Assembly: GCA_900772675.1 (NCBI GenBank)
Contig: CAAGRM010000208.1
Span: forward strand, 1 to 5,669
Source: Lachnospiraceae bacterium
GTDB taxonomy: Bacteria; Bacillota; Clostridia; Lachnospirales; Lachnospiraceae
Direction of reading: 5' to 3'
Length of the DNA: 5,669 nucleotides
The notes below the pieces were generated by a model. The model had not been told where the DNA came from. It was given only the letters and a program-made list of their open reading frames with translations, and ran no database searches. The translations under genes and the position numbers were made by a program. Every line of letters starts with the position of its first letter. Within the stretch, counting starts at the first letter, position 1. Shown in pieces: positions 1 to 5,512 of this stretch.

Positions 1-27
1 AGCTTGCGGAAATGATTTTTCAGATAC
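1..27. repeat. Imperfect direct repeat, left copy
   Basis: Bases 1-27 match 885-911 at 22 of 27 positions in the same orientation, including an identical AGCTTGCG and TTTTTCAGA. The copy is cut by the window edge, so the true repeat may be longer. Part of the match is low-complexity T, so chance is possible. Confidence 0.4.
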
Positions 28-134
28 TTTTTTTCATAAACGATTTTTCTTTTACATACATTATAGTAAAAACGCCCGTCCGTTCGCCCCTCGTCCGCTC
101 ACAGACGGTTTTTCAAAAAGGAGTGTGCCCGCCC

Positions 135-608
135 ATGAGTTCCAAAACGAAAATCATTGTACTACATATGAAAGAAGTGGTTTACACCACTGTTTTTCTC
201 GCTCTTGCGATCCTTCTGCTCGTGGTCTTTCTGATTATGTTCGGTTCCGGAAAAAAGGAGTCTGTGAAAAAACCTGCGGCTTCATCCACCGGTTCTGCCG
301 AGAGCGCCCGCTACATTCCCGGCATCTATACTTCCACGATTTTCCTCGGTGACCAGACCTTCGATGTGCAGGTCAATGTTGAGCAGGACCGCATTACTTC
401 GATTTCAATGAATCACCTGAGTGAAACTACTGCCGCCATGTACCCTCTTATGGAGCCTGCACTCGATTCCATTGCAAGCCAGATTTACGTAAACCAGACA
501 ACCGAAGGTCTCATTTACGGCGAGGATAACCGCTACACCTCCGAACTGCTTGTCTCGGCGATCAATCAGGCTCTTGATCAGGCCCGTAATCCTTCTGCAG
601 CCGAATAA
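135..608 (+). CDS. Single-pass membrane protein with an FMN_bind-like outer domain
   Basis: Encodes 157 residues. I chose the ATG at 135 because AAAGGAG (117-123) lies 11 bases upstream; the in-frame ATGs at 12 and 168 have no ribosome binding site. Residues 1-15 are basic, about 16-37 form one hydrophobic membrane helix, 38-60 are a Lys/Ser/Ala-rich linker, and about 61-148 form a compact domain. That domain follows the FMN_bind pattern: a GIYTST start, a beta strand with VQVNVEQDRITSI, an SET turn, a long helix, and a YTSELLVSAINQAL end. Known family: FMN_bind domains are usually outside the membrane and may carry covalent FMN through a Thr in an SGAT-type motif. Here the equivalent place (about 128-136) reads YGEDNRYTS, so covalent flavin is doubtful. 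Basic residues flank both sides of the helix, so topology is inferred from the family. The function is unknown; it could be a degenerate flavoprotein-like anchor or sensor. Confidence 0.8.
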   Translation: MSSKTKIIVLHMKEVVYTTVFLALAILLLVVFLIMFGSGKKESVKKPAASSTGSAESARYIPGIYTSTIFLGDQTFDVQVNVEQDRITSISMNHLSETTAAMYPLMEPALDSIASQIYVNQTTEGLIYGEDNRYTSELLVSAINQALDQARNPSAAE

Positions 609-615
609 ATCATGA

Positions 616-706
616 AAGAATCCTGCAGCGCAGGATTCTCCGCCTGCGGCGGATCGCTCCGGCGCCATAATTCCCCTCCGCCGCAGTATGATCCTGCCCG
701 AAGGGC
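616..706. repeat. Intergenic palindromic element, possible dispersed (REP-like) repeat
   Basis: This GC-rich non-coding stretch just after the plus-strand gene is packed with inverted repeats. Arms 619-626 and 630-637 form 8 bp with a 3-nt loop. Arms 639-644 and 648-653 form 6 bp with a 3-nt loop. Alternatively, 644-653 pairs perfectly with 677-686 (10 bp), enclosed by 630-636 with 691-697 (7 bp). GCCC (696-699) and GGGC (703-706) form a last small stem. None has a T-run, so they are not simple terminators. The density and GC content differ from the flanking AT-rich DNA and resemble repetitive extragenic palindromes. Only one copy is in the window, so repeat status is inference. Confidence 0.45.
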
Positions 707-713
707 TTTCTAC

Positions 714-744
714 TTACAGGAAAATTCAACGAAGTTTCCTGTAA
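714..744. other. Long perfect stem-loop upstream of the terminator
   Basis: TTACAGGAAA (714-723) and TTTCCTGTAA (735-744) are perfect 10-bp arms around an 11-base centre. The centre can add TTC/GAA (725-727 and 731-733) beyond one mismatch. There is no T-run after it, and it lies only 4 bases before the 749-789 terminator. It may shield RNA 3' ends or be the edge of the palindromic element to its left. Confidence 0.65.
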
Positions 745-748
745 AGTG

Positions 749-789
749 AAAAATGGCTTCTGAGTTTTCTCACTCCGAAGCCATTTTTT
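749..789. terminator. Bidirectional rho-independent terminator between convergent genes
   Basis: Perfect 12-bp arms AAAAATGGCTTC (749-760) and GAAGCCATTTTT (777-788). The stem can extend past one mismatch by GAGT/ACTC (762-765 and 772-775). The A-run on the left and T-run on the right give a U-tract on either strand, so it can end both the plus-strand membrane protein gene (stop at 608) and the minus-strand cluster (stop at 915). Confidence 0.88.
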
Positions 790-914
790 CTGTTTCTTTT
801 CTTGTCCATCCTTGACCCAGTGAATCCGATTTGCGGGCTACGGCAACCGAATGAAGGCAAAATATACCGCACAGTGAGACTCGCAGCTTGCGAAAAGCCT
901 TTTTCAGACACACT
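790..914. other. Non-coding spacer between terminator and LOR gene
   Basis: I see no supported gene here; together with 609-789 it forms a 306-base gene-free region. It contains a small stem TCGCA/TGCGA (881-885 and 889-893) right after the LOR stop, and a 27-base stretch (885-911) that matches bases 1-27 at 22 positions. A short GTG-start reading frame on the minus strand has no ribosome binding site. Confidence 0.6.
885..911. repeat. Imperfect direct repeat, right copy
   Basis: Partner of the stretch at 1-27 (22 of 27 identical, same orientation). The two copies bracket the plus-strand membrane protein gene and its palindromic tail. The right copy ends 3 bases before the stop codon of the LOR gene. 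Confidence 0.4.
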
Positions 915-1391
915 CTAATGTTTATCGTCCGAACAGTTTACCGCATCGATCGCAAGCACCAGAAGAAGCGCCGGAATCTCATGCGATGGATTCATAAATT
1001 CGATGACATAAGTATCGCCCCAGGTCAGCAGCTTCTTTCTCACATGTACCACGCTTCTGCCTCCCTCATAGACATCGTAATCCCAGCCGAAAAAATCACC
1101 TTCCGCCTGCCATCCCATAAAATCGATATCGTATCTTGGGCGAAACATGGAAAATTTTTTTTCAATCGTTCCCATAAAAATCCCCTGGCTGTCGATTTCA
1201 AATCTTGGAAGAAATGTCAGTAATTTCTGCCGTACCAGACCGATTTCATTTCCGGCTGCGTCAAATACATGGAGCCGATGTCCAAGGCTGAAAAATTCTG
1301 CTTTCACAAAATATCTCACGTTTCCGTATTCATCATAAACGTCATACGTATCTGTCCAGGAAAATACTCTCTGTTTGATCAGTAATTGCAT
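915..1391 (-). CDS. LURP-one-related (LOR/DUF567, YxjI-like) family protein
   Basis: Encodes 158 residues, close to the usual length of about 160 for bacterial YxjI-like proteins. The start at 1391 (MQLLIKQ) is chosen because GAGGGGG (1398-1404) lies 6 bases upstream; the upstream in-frame ATG at 1415 has no ribosome binding site. The protein shows alternating strands rich in aromatic and basic residues and ends in a hydrophobic stretch (ALLLVLAIDAV, 141-151). This matches the LOR fold, a beta barrel around a central C-terminal helix, related to Tubby C-terminal domains and phospholipid scramblases. A motif of the form basic-x-x-S/T-aromatic followed by Y/F-x-I/V recurs at about 7-20, 55-68, 78-91 and 119-132. 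The biochemical role of bacterial members is not established; membrane lipid binding is a guess from fold relatives. It is the last gene of the minus-strand cluster, 101 bases after nadE, and probably ends at the 749-789 terminator. I saw no convincing promoter of its own. Confidence 0.85.
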   Translation of the reverse strand: MQLLIKQRVFSWTDTYDVYDEYGNVRYFVKAEFFSLGHRLHVFDAAGNEIGLVRQKLLTFLPRFEIDSQGIFMGTIEKKFSMFRPRYDIDFMGWQAEGDFFGWDYDVYEGGRSVVHVRKKLLTWGDTYVIEFMNPSHEIPALLLVLAIDAVNCSDDKH

Positions 1392-1397
1392 AAAAAT

Positions 1398-1404
1398 CCC
1401 CCTC
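1398..1404 (-). promoter_or_regulatory. Ribosome binding site that sets the LOR start
   Basis: GAGGGGG on the minus strand, 6 bases before the ATG at 1391. It falls inside the longer reading frame that begins at 1415, which has no such site, so it decides the shorter start. Confidence 0.7.
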
Positions 1405-1492
1405 TTCTTTTCCATGTACGCTTAATTGGATCTTACAAATACCAAACGATTCCAGGCGTACACTTCTGGTACTCTCGACGTCTTTCTATGGA

Positions 1493-3403
1493 TTACAGCC
1501 GGTCAAGCTGTTCTCTCCAGAGTTTCACGCTTACATCGCTTGGCATACGCAGGTCGCCTCGCGGAGAAACCGCAACGCTTCCGACCTTCGGGCCGTCCGG
1601 CAGACAGGAACGCTTAAACTGCTGTGCAAAAAATCTCCAGTAGAATGTTTTCATCCATTTCAGAATCGTCGCATCATCGTACACACCTGCAAATGCAAGC
1701 TTTGCCACACGATAGATCTTCAACGGCTCATACGTCACACGCAGCATATAGTATAAGAAGAAATCATGAAGCTCGTATGGGCCGACGAGATCCTCCGTTT
1801 TCTGGGAAATGACGCCGTCTTTCGGCGGAAGCAGCTCCGGGCTGACCGGCGTGTCAAGTACATCCAGAAGGATTTCGGAGAGTGCTTTCTCTCCACAGGT
1901 ATCCGCATAATACTGTACCAGATGGCGCACCAGTGTCTTCGGCACAGATTCATTAACTGCATACATTGACATATGATCGCCGTTGTACGTTGCCCATCCA
2001 AGCGCCAGCTCGGAAAGATCACCCGTTCCGATGACCATGCCACCGGACTGATTTGCCAGATCCATCAAAATCTGCGTTCTTTCACGCGCCTGTCCGTTTT
2101 CATACGTCACATCGTGTTTCTCCGGATTCTGTCCGATATCACGGAAATGAAGATTGACAGCCTCCTTGATATCGATCTCTTTTAAGGTTGCGCCAAGGCA
2201 TCTCGTCAGCTCACAGGCATTCTGATACGTACGGTCTGTCGTTCCAAAACACGGCATCGTTACGGACAGGATCTGCTTTCTCGGAATCCCGAGCAGATCA
2301 AATGCTCTTGCCGTTACGAGCAGTGCCAGCGTCGAGTCAAGTCCACCGGAAATACCGATAACTGCGCTCTGGCAATGGGTATGCGCCAGACGTTTTTTCA
2401 GTCCCATAGCCTGAATATTTAAAATTTCGTCGCATCGCTGATCGCGGTTATGCTTATCCGACGGTACGAATGGCCGTGGATCGAAGTAACGGGTCAGCTT
2501 TGTCTCTTCTATTGACAAGGAGAATCGAACGACCTGATACCCATCGGTTCTCTGCTCCGGATACGTGGTCATCCTTCTGCGCTCACTTGTGAGACGATCC
2601 ACATCGAGATCTGCACAAATGATCTGATTCTCAAATCGTTTTGCCTCGGCAAGAATGGTTCCGTTTTCAGCAATCAGATGCTGTCCGCCAAAAACAAGAT
2701 CTGTCGTTGACTCGCCCTCACCTGCTGTCGCATAAATATAGCCGCAGATCAGACGCGCCGACTGTGCGCTCACAAGGCTTCTCCGGTAACTGTCTTTTCC
2801 AACCATTTCATCACTGGCAGAAAGGTTTACGACCACTGTCGCACCGGCAAGCGCATGCGCCACACTCGGCGGATTTGGAGTCCAGAGATCCTCGCAAAGC
2901 TCTGCCGCAACCTTAAGACGCGGCATTTTTTCACACTGGAAGAGCAGATTCATGCCAAACGGAATCTCTTTTCCAAAAAATTCCGTTGTTGTCACCGCTT
3001 CTTTTCCCGGCGTAAAATGACGCAGCTCATAAAATTCATTGTAGTTCGGCAGATACTTTTTCGGCACAATGCCGAGAAGCTCTCCGTGACAGAGCACAGC
3101 GGCTACATTGAACAGCTTTCCGCCCTGTTCCCACGGCAGTCCGACAAAAATCAGCGCATCGGTCTCTTTCGTACCATCGGCAATTTCCTTTAATCCTTCT
3201 TTCGCCGCATCAATCATCTGACTCTGCCAGAATAAGTCACTACAGGTGTAGCCGGTAAGAGCCAGCTCCGGGAGCACCATCACCTTTGCGCCCTCGCCCT
3301 CCATTTTATGAATCGTTTCCAGAATGACTCTCGTATTTTCTCTGACATCCGCTACCACTACCGCGCAGGAAGCGGCGGCAACTTTTACGAATCCCTGTTT
3401 CAT
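1493..3403 (-). CDS. nadE: Glutamine-dependent NAD+ synthetase
   Basis: Encodes 636 residues, the full length of the two-domain form (EC 6.3.5.1). It makes NAD+ from nicotinate adenine dinucleotide, ATP and glutamine in the cytoplasm, the last step of NAD synthesis. The N-terminal nitrilase-type glutaminase domain (about 5-290) shows the catalytic triad: Glu46 in LPELALTGYTC, Lys115 in PKKYLPNYNEFYE and Cys170 in AAELCEDLW. The C-terminal synthetase domain (about 325-636) has the ATP pyrophosphatase loop SGGLDS (352-357), the GTGDLSELALGW segment (459-470) and the family-typical end with FKRS, SPRGDLRMPSD (613-623). No key residue is missing. GGAGG (3413-3417) lies 9 bases before the ATG. The gene follows hslO by 89 bases with no visible terminator, so co-transcription is likely. 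Because it carries its own glutaminase domain, it should be able to use glutamine rather than need free ammonia. Confidence 0.98.
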   Translation of the reverse strand: MKQGFVKVAAASCAVVVADVRENTRVILETIHKMEGEGAKVMVLPELALTGYTCSDLFWQSQMIDAAKEGLKEIADGTKETDALIFVGLPWEQGGKLFNVAAVLCHGELLGIVPKKYLPNYNEFYELRHFTPGKEAVTTTEFFGKEIPFGMNLLFQCEKMPRLKVAAELCEDLWTPNPPSVAHALAGATVVVNLSASDEMVGKDSYRRSLVSAQSARLICGYIYATAGEGESTTDLVFGGQHLIAENGTILAEAKRFENQIICADLDVDRLTSERRRMTTYPEQRTDGYQVVRFSLSIEETKLTRYFDPRPFVPSDKHNRDQRCDEILNIQAMGLKKRLAHTHCQSAVIGISGGLDSTLALLVTARAFDLLGIPRKQILSVTMPCFGTTDRTYQNACELTRCLGATLKEIDIKEAVNLHFRDIGQNPEKHDVTYENGQARERTQILMDLANQSGGMVIGTGDLSELALGWATYNGDHMSMYAVNESVPKTLVRHLVQYYADTCGEKALSEILLDVLDTPVSPELLPPKDGVISQKTEDLVGPYELHDFFLYYMLRVTYEPLKIYRVAKLAFAGVYDDATILKWMKTFYWRFFAQQFKRSCLPDGPKVGSVAVSPRGDLRMPSDVSVKLWREQLDRL

Positions 3404-3492
3404 CTCTTTCTTCCTCCACTATCTGGTTCCCTGTTACAGATTTTCTGCAAACAGAAGCTCTCACAGCCTCCGTTTCGCCTGAAACAGTACTG

Positions 3493-4368
3493 TTATTTGC
3501 TCTTACGCAATAATTCCTTCAGATCCTCTGTGGAAAATTCATAAGCGCTGTTGCAGAAATGGCATTTCAGCTCCACCGGTTTTCCTTCCTGAATCATCTC
3601 GTTTAGTTCTTTTCTTCCAACCGCGATCAGTGCTTTCGATACCCGCTCCCGGCTGCAATTGCAGTAGAACTGAGTTGGCACGGTATCGTTGATTACAAGA
3701 TCCATATCTCCAAGCAGCTTTTCAAGAATCTGCTCCGGGGTCAGACCCTCATCAAGAAATGCTGTGACAGAATTAACTTCCGCCAGACGCTGTTCCAGCT
3801 TTTCAATCACTTTCTCATCGCAGAACGGCATCAGCTGAAGGATAAAGCCGCCGGCCTGGCGAACGGTGTTGTCTTTATTCATCAGCACACCGAGTCCGAC
3901 GCTGGACGGAACCTGCTCGCTCGTTGCAAAGTAATACGTCAGATCCTCTGCGATTTCACTGGTCTGCAGAGCGCACTGACCGACATACGGCTCTTTTAAT
4001 CCAAGATCCTTGATGACATCCATAAAGCCGACACCGACAGCACCTGCCACATCCAGTTTTCCTTTTTTATTGGCCGGGATCACAACATCCGGGTTTCCAA
4101 CATAGCCTTTTACATTTCCCTTAGAATCTGCCGTCACAGTAATTCCATTCAGTGGTCCCCCTGCGTGAATGCGGAGAGTCAGGAGATCCTTGTCACCCTT
4201 CATCATGACACCCATCATTGCACCTGCAGTCAGAAGGCGGCCAAGTGCTGCAGTTGCCACCGGGCTGGTGTTGTGGTCTGCGCGTGCAGTTTCTACTATT
4301 TCCCTCGTTGTCGCCGCAAACGCGCGAATCTGTCCGTCTGCCGCTGTTGCTCTTACAATATAATCCAT
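3493..4368 (-). CDS. hslO: Hsp33 redox-regulated chaperone
   Basis: Encodes 291 residues, the normal Hsp33 length. Hsp33 is a cytoplasmic holdase that is inactive when reduced and zinc-bound; oxidation of its zinc cysteines, together with partial unfolding, turns it on to bind unfolding proteins. The N-terminal substrate-binding core covers about residues 1-180, with typical segments such as GRLLTAGAMMG, GGPLNGITV and GYVGNP. A linker helix region follows (about 180-230), then the zinc redox switch: Cys236-x-Cys238 and Cys269-x-x-Cys272, separated by 30 residues. All four cysteines are present, so the protein should be redox-responsive. AGGAG (4377-4381) lies 8 bases before the ATG. The gene starts 55 bases after the methyltransferase stop and precedes nadE. 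In an anaerobe this protein would act during exposure to oxidants such as hypochlorite or oxygen with heat; that role is from family knowledge. Confidence 0.97.
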   Translation of the reverse strand: MDYIVRATAADGQIRAFAATTREIVETARADHNTSPVATAALGRLLTAGAMMGVMMKGDKDLLTLRIHAGGPLNGITVTADSKGNVKGYVGNPDVVIPANKKGKLDVAGAVGVGFMDVIKDLGLKEPYVGQCALQTSEIAEDLTYYFATSEQVPSSVGLGVLMNKDNTVRQAGGFILQLMPFCDEKVIEKLEQRLAEVNSVTAFLDEGLTPEQILEKLLGDMDLVINDTVPTQFYCNCSRERVSKALIAVGRKELNEMIQEGKPVELKCHFCNSAYEFSTEDLKELLRKSK

Positions 4369-4423
4369 CTGTTTTTCTCCTGTTTTTTCATTCTTTGTCT
4401 TTTATCGTCCCTGCCGGGCAGGA

Positions 4424-5194
4424 TCAATTTTCCGCTGTTTTTCCCTTTTCTCTTGCTACTACATAGATGCGCTCGCTCTCCGGTTTCGGCGCATCCTTTG
4501 TGAATGCATCATAGGCCGTCACAAATTCCATTCCTGCTTCTTCCAGTAACCGGCGAACCGTCGCAAGCTCGTAAGCTCTCTGGTAATGTACCTCTTCAAA
4601 TTTGCGGTACAGATCGGAATCTTCTCCCTCCGGGATGAAAATGGCGAGCTCATATTCGTTGATTTCTTCCTCCGGGTCATAGTAATTATCCCAGATGAAG
4701 CTTGCCTCTTCGCGGTTTTCCGCAATCGTAGTCTCACCCATCTGTTCATATTTATACTTTGTATTCAAATCAAAAATAAACATGCCCTTCGGATCCAGAT
4801 AATTGTTGACGAGTGAGAATACTTCCCGCAGATCATCTTCCTCCAGAATATAGTTGATAGAATCGCAGATGCTCACGACCGCTTTCACGGTTCCGTAAAG
4901 CTCGAATTCCCGCATATCCTGAAGCAGATATAAAATGTTTAAGCCGGACTCGGCACGTTTTTCACTGGCAATCTCGAGCATATCCTCGGAATTGTCCACG
5001 CCGATCATATCGTAGCCCTCTTTTGCAAGCAGCTCGGTCATATTCCCCGTTCCGCATCCAAGATCGAGCACCAGTCCGTCTTCCACCTGATATTCTTTTA
5101 AAAGCTGAATCAGATATTTGCTCCAGGCAGGATAATCCACGTTGTCCATGAACATATCATATACCTGGGCAAAACTGGTATAACTTTCATTCAT
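4424..5194 (-). CDS. Class I SAM-dependent methyltransferase, YqeM-like
   Basis: Encodes 256 residues. The start at 5194 (MNESYTSFAQVYD) is preferred because AAGGAG (5204-5209) lies 9 bases upstream; the in-frame ATG at 5212 has only a weak purine run. Class I methyltransferase features are clear: an N-terminal AQVYDMFMDNVDYPAW segment typical of the Firmicutes YqeM-like group, motif I VLDLGCGTGNMTELL (42-56) that binds S-adenosylmethionine, the acidic strand end GVDNSEDML (65-73) that contacts the ribose, LLQDMREFEL (90-99) near the adenine, ICDSINYI (109-116), and a FIFDLNTKYKYE strand. The substrate of these proteins is not established, so a small molecule or an RNA base cannot be told apart here. 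It is the first gene of the minus-strand cluster behind a good sigma-A promoter (5257-5285). In Bacillus the yqeM gene also sits in an operon with a NAD-synthesis gene (nadD); the nearby nadE here may be coincidence. Confidence 0.93.
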   Translation of the reverse strand: MNESYTSFAQVYDMFMDNVDYPAWSKYLIQLLKEYQVEDGLVLDLGCGTGNMTELLAKEGYDMIGVDNSEDMLEIASEKRAESGLNILYLLQDMREFELYGTVKAVVSICDSINYILEEDDLREVFSLVNNYLDPKGMFIFDLNTKYKYEQMGETTIAENREEASFIWDNYYDPEEEINEYELAIFIPEGEDSDLYRKFEEVHYQRAYELATVRRLLEEAGMEFVTAYDAFTKDAPKPESERIYVVAREKGKTAEN

Positions 5195-5203
5195 CTGTCT
5201 TTT

Positions 5204-5209
5204 CTCCTT
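5204..5209 (-). promoter_or_regulatory. Ribosome binding site that sets the methyltransferase start
   Basis: AAGGAG on the minus strand, 9 bases before the ATG at 5194. It overlaps the first codons of the longer reading frame starting at 5212, supporting the shorter protein. Confidence 0.75.
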
Positions 5210-5256
5210 CATTCTTCCAGTAAACTACATTGCAGCAGCTTTTCTTCAATGCAATT

Positions 5257-5285
5257 ATTGTAACACATCACACAGGGCAACTCAA
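5257..5285 (-). promoter_or_regulatory. Sigma-A type promoter for the methyltransferase-hslO-nadE cluster
   Basis: Minus strand: -35 box TTGAGT (5280-5285), 17-base spacer, -10 box TACAAT (5257-5262), preceded by TG one base upstream (extended -10). The predicted start of transcription is near 5250, leaving a leader of about 55 bases before the ATG at 5194. It lies about 35 bases after the rRNA terminator hairpin. Confidence 0.72.
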
Positions 5286-5318
5286 TCAAATATATTTTGC
5301 TGTAATTTTCCAATGCAA

Positions 5319-5350
5319 CGAAAAGACCTGCAAGAAAATCTTACAGGTCT
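5319..5350 (-). terminator. Rho-independent terminator after tRNA-Asn / rRNA unit
   Basis: On the minus strand a hairpin starts 6 bases after the tRNA. The perfect arms AGACCTG and CAGGTCT (5344-5350 and 5324-5330) extend inward by TAAGA/TCTTG with one T-G pair, giving about 12 bp and a 3-nt loop, followed by TTTTCG. It is well placed to end the 23S-tRNA transcript before the next operon. Confidence 0.88.
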
Positions 5351-5356
5351 CATTCA

Positions 5357-5428
5357 CTCCCCGAGTTGGGCTCGAACCAACAACCCTTCGGTTAACAGCC
5401 GAATGCTCTACCATTGAGCTATCGAGGA
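5357..5428 (-). tRNA. tRNA-Asn (GTT anticodon)
   Basis: A complete 72-nt cloverleaf reads on the minus strand. The 7-bp acceptor stem TCCTCGA/TCGGGGA contains one T-G pair. The D stem is GCTC/GAGC with a 7-nt loop holding the GG pair. The anticodon stem TTCGG/CCGAA closes the loop CTGTTAA, giving anticodon GTT for Asn. The variable loop has 5 nt, and the T arm is GTTGG-TTCGAGC-CCAAC. The discriminator base is G, as expected for Asn. The following bases are TGA, so CCA is not encoded and must be added by tRNA nucleotidyltransferase. It lies 84 bases downstream of the 23S 3' end in the same direction, so it is probably cut from the rRNA transcript, and is followed 6 bases later by a terminator. 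Confidence 0.97.
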
Positions 5429-5436
5429 TTATTTAA

Positions 5437-5461
5437 TTGAAGATATTGGATATACCTTCAA
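5437..5461 (-). other. Stem-loop in the 23S-tRNA spacer, possible processing site
   Basis: On the minus strand TTGAAGGTAT pairs with ATATCTTCAA (10 bp with one G-T pair) around a 5-nt loop, in the 84-base spacer between the 23S 3' end and tRNA-Asn. It lacks a U-tract, so a processing or spacer structure is more likely than a terminator. The rest of the spacer holds no gene. Confidence 0.55.
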
Positions 5462-5512
5462 AACCGCATACACATTACATCTATCATTCCATTTTGTGAA
5501 CACAACCATTCA

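Noticed and set aside
33..67. Promoter boxes TTCATA (33-38) and TACATT (57-62), or TATAGT (62-67), for the plus-strand gene
   Set aside because: Each box matches the consensus only partly, and TATAGT has no suitable -35 box. In such AT-rich DNA this is expected by chance.
12..134. In-frame N-terminal extension of the membrane protein from the ATG at 12
   Set aside because: There is no ribosome binding site before 12, and the extra residues would sit in an AT-rich leader. A purine-rich site at 117-123 supports the start at 135.
726..911. Minus-strand 61-codon reading frame with a GTG start, downstream of the LOR gene
   Set aside because: No ribosome binding site precedes it, it runs through the terminator hairpin at 749-789 and the stem-loop at 714-744, and its composition is not protein-like.
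888..1223. Plus-strand reading frame of 111 codons opposite the LOR gene
   Set aside because: It is a shadow of the LOR gene, which has a recognisable family pattern and a ribosome binding site; this frame has neither.
1416..1492. Own promoter or terminator between nadE and the LOR gene
   Set aside because: TAAGAT-like and TTGACC-like boxes are present but at wrong spacing, and the GTACGC/GCGTAC inverted repeat (1416-1421 and 1456-1461) is only 6 bp with no T-run.
4410..4422. Small GC hairpin just after the methyltransferase stop, sharing the 12-base word TGATCCTGCCCG with the plus strand at 689-700
   Set aside because: The stem is only 5 bp without a U-tract, so it is not a terminator. A shared 12-base word is expected about once by chance in a window of this size.
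4165..4503. Plus-strand cysteine- and serine-rich frames opposite hslO and the methyltransferase
   Set aside because: These are antisense shadows of well-identified genes with no start signals; their low-complexity composition reflects the opposite strand.
5230..5436. Plus-strand reading frame ending in RVGLEPTTLRLTAECSTIELSR
   Set aside because: It is the antisense translation of the tRNA-Asn gene, a well-known false protein produced by tRNA loci. It has no ribosome binding site.
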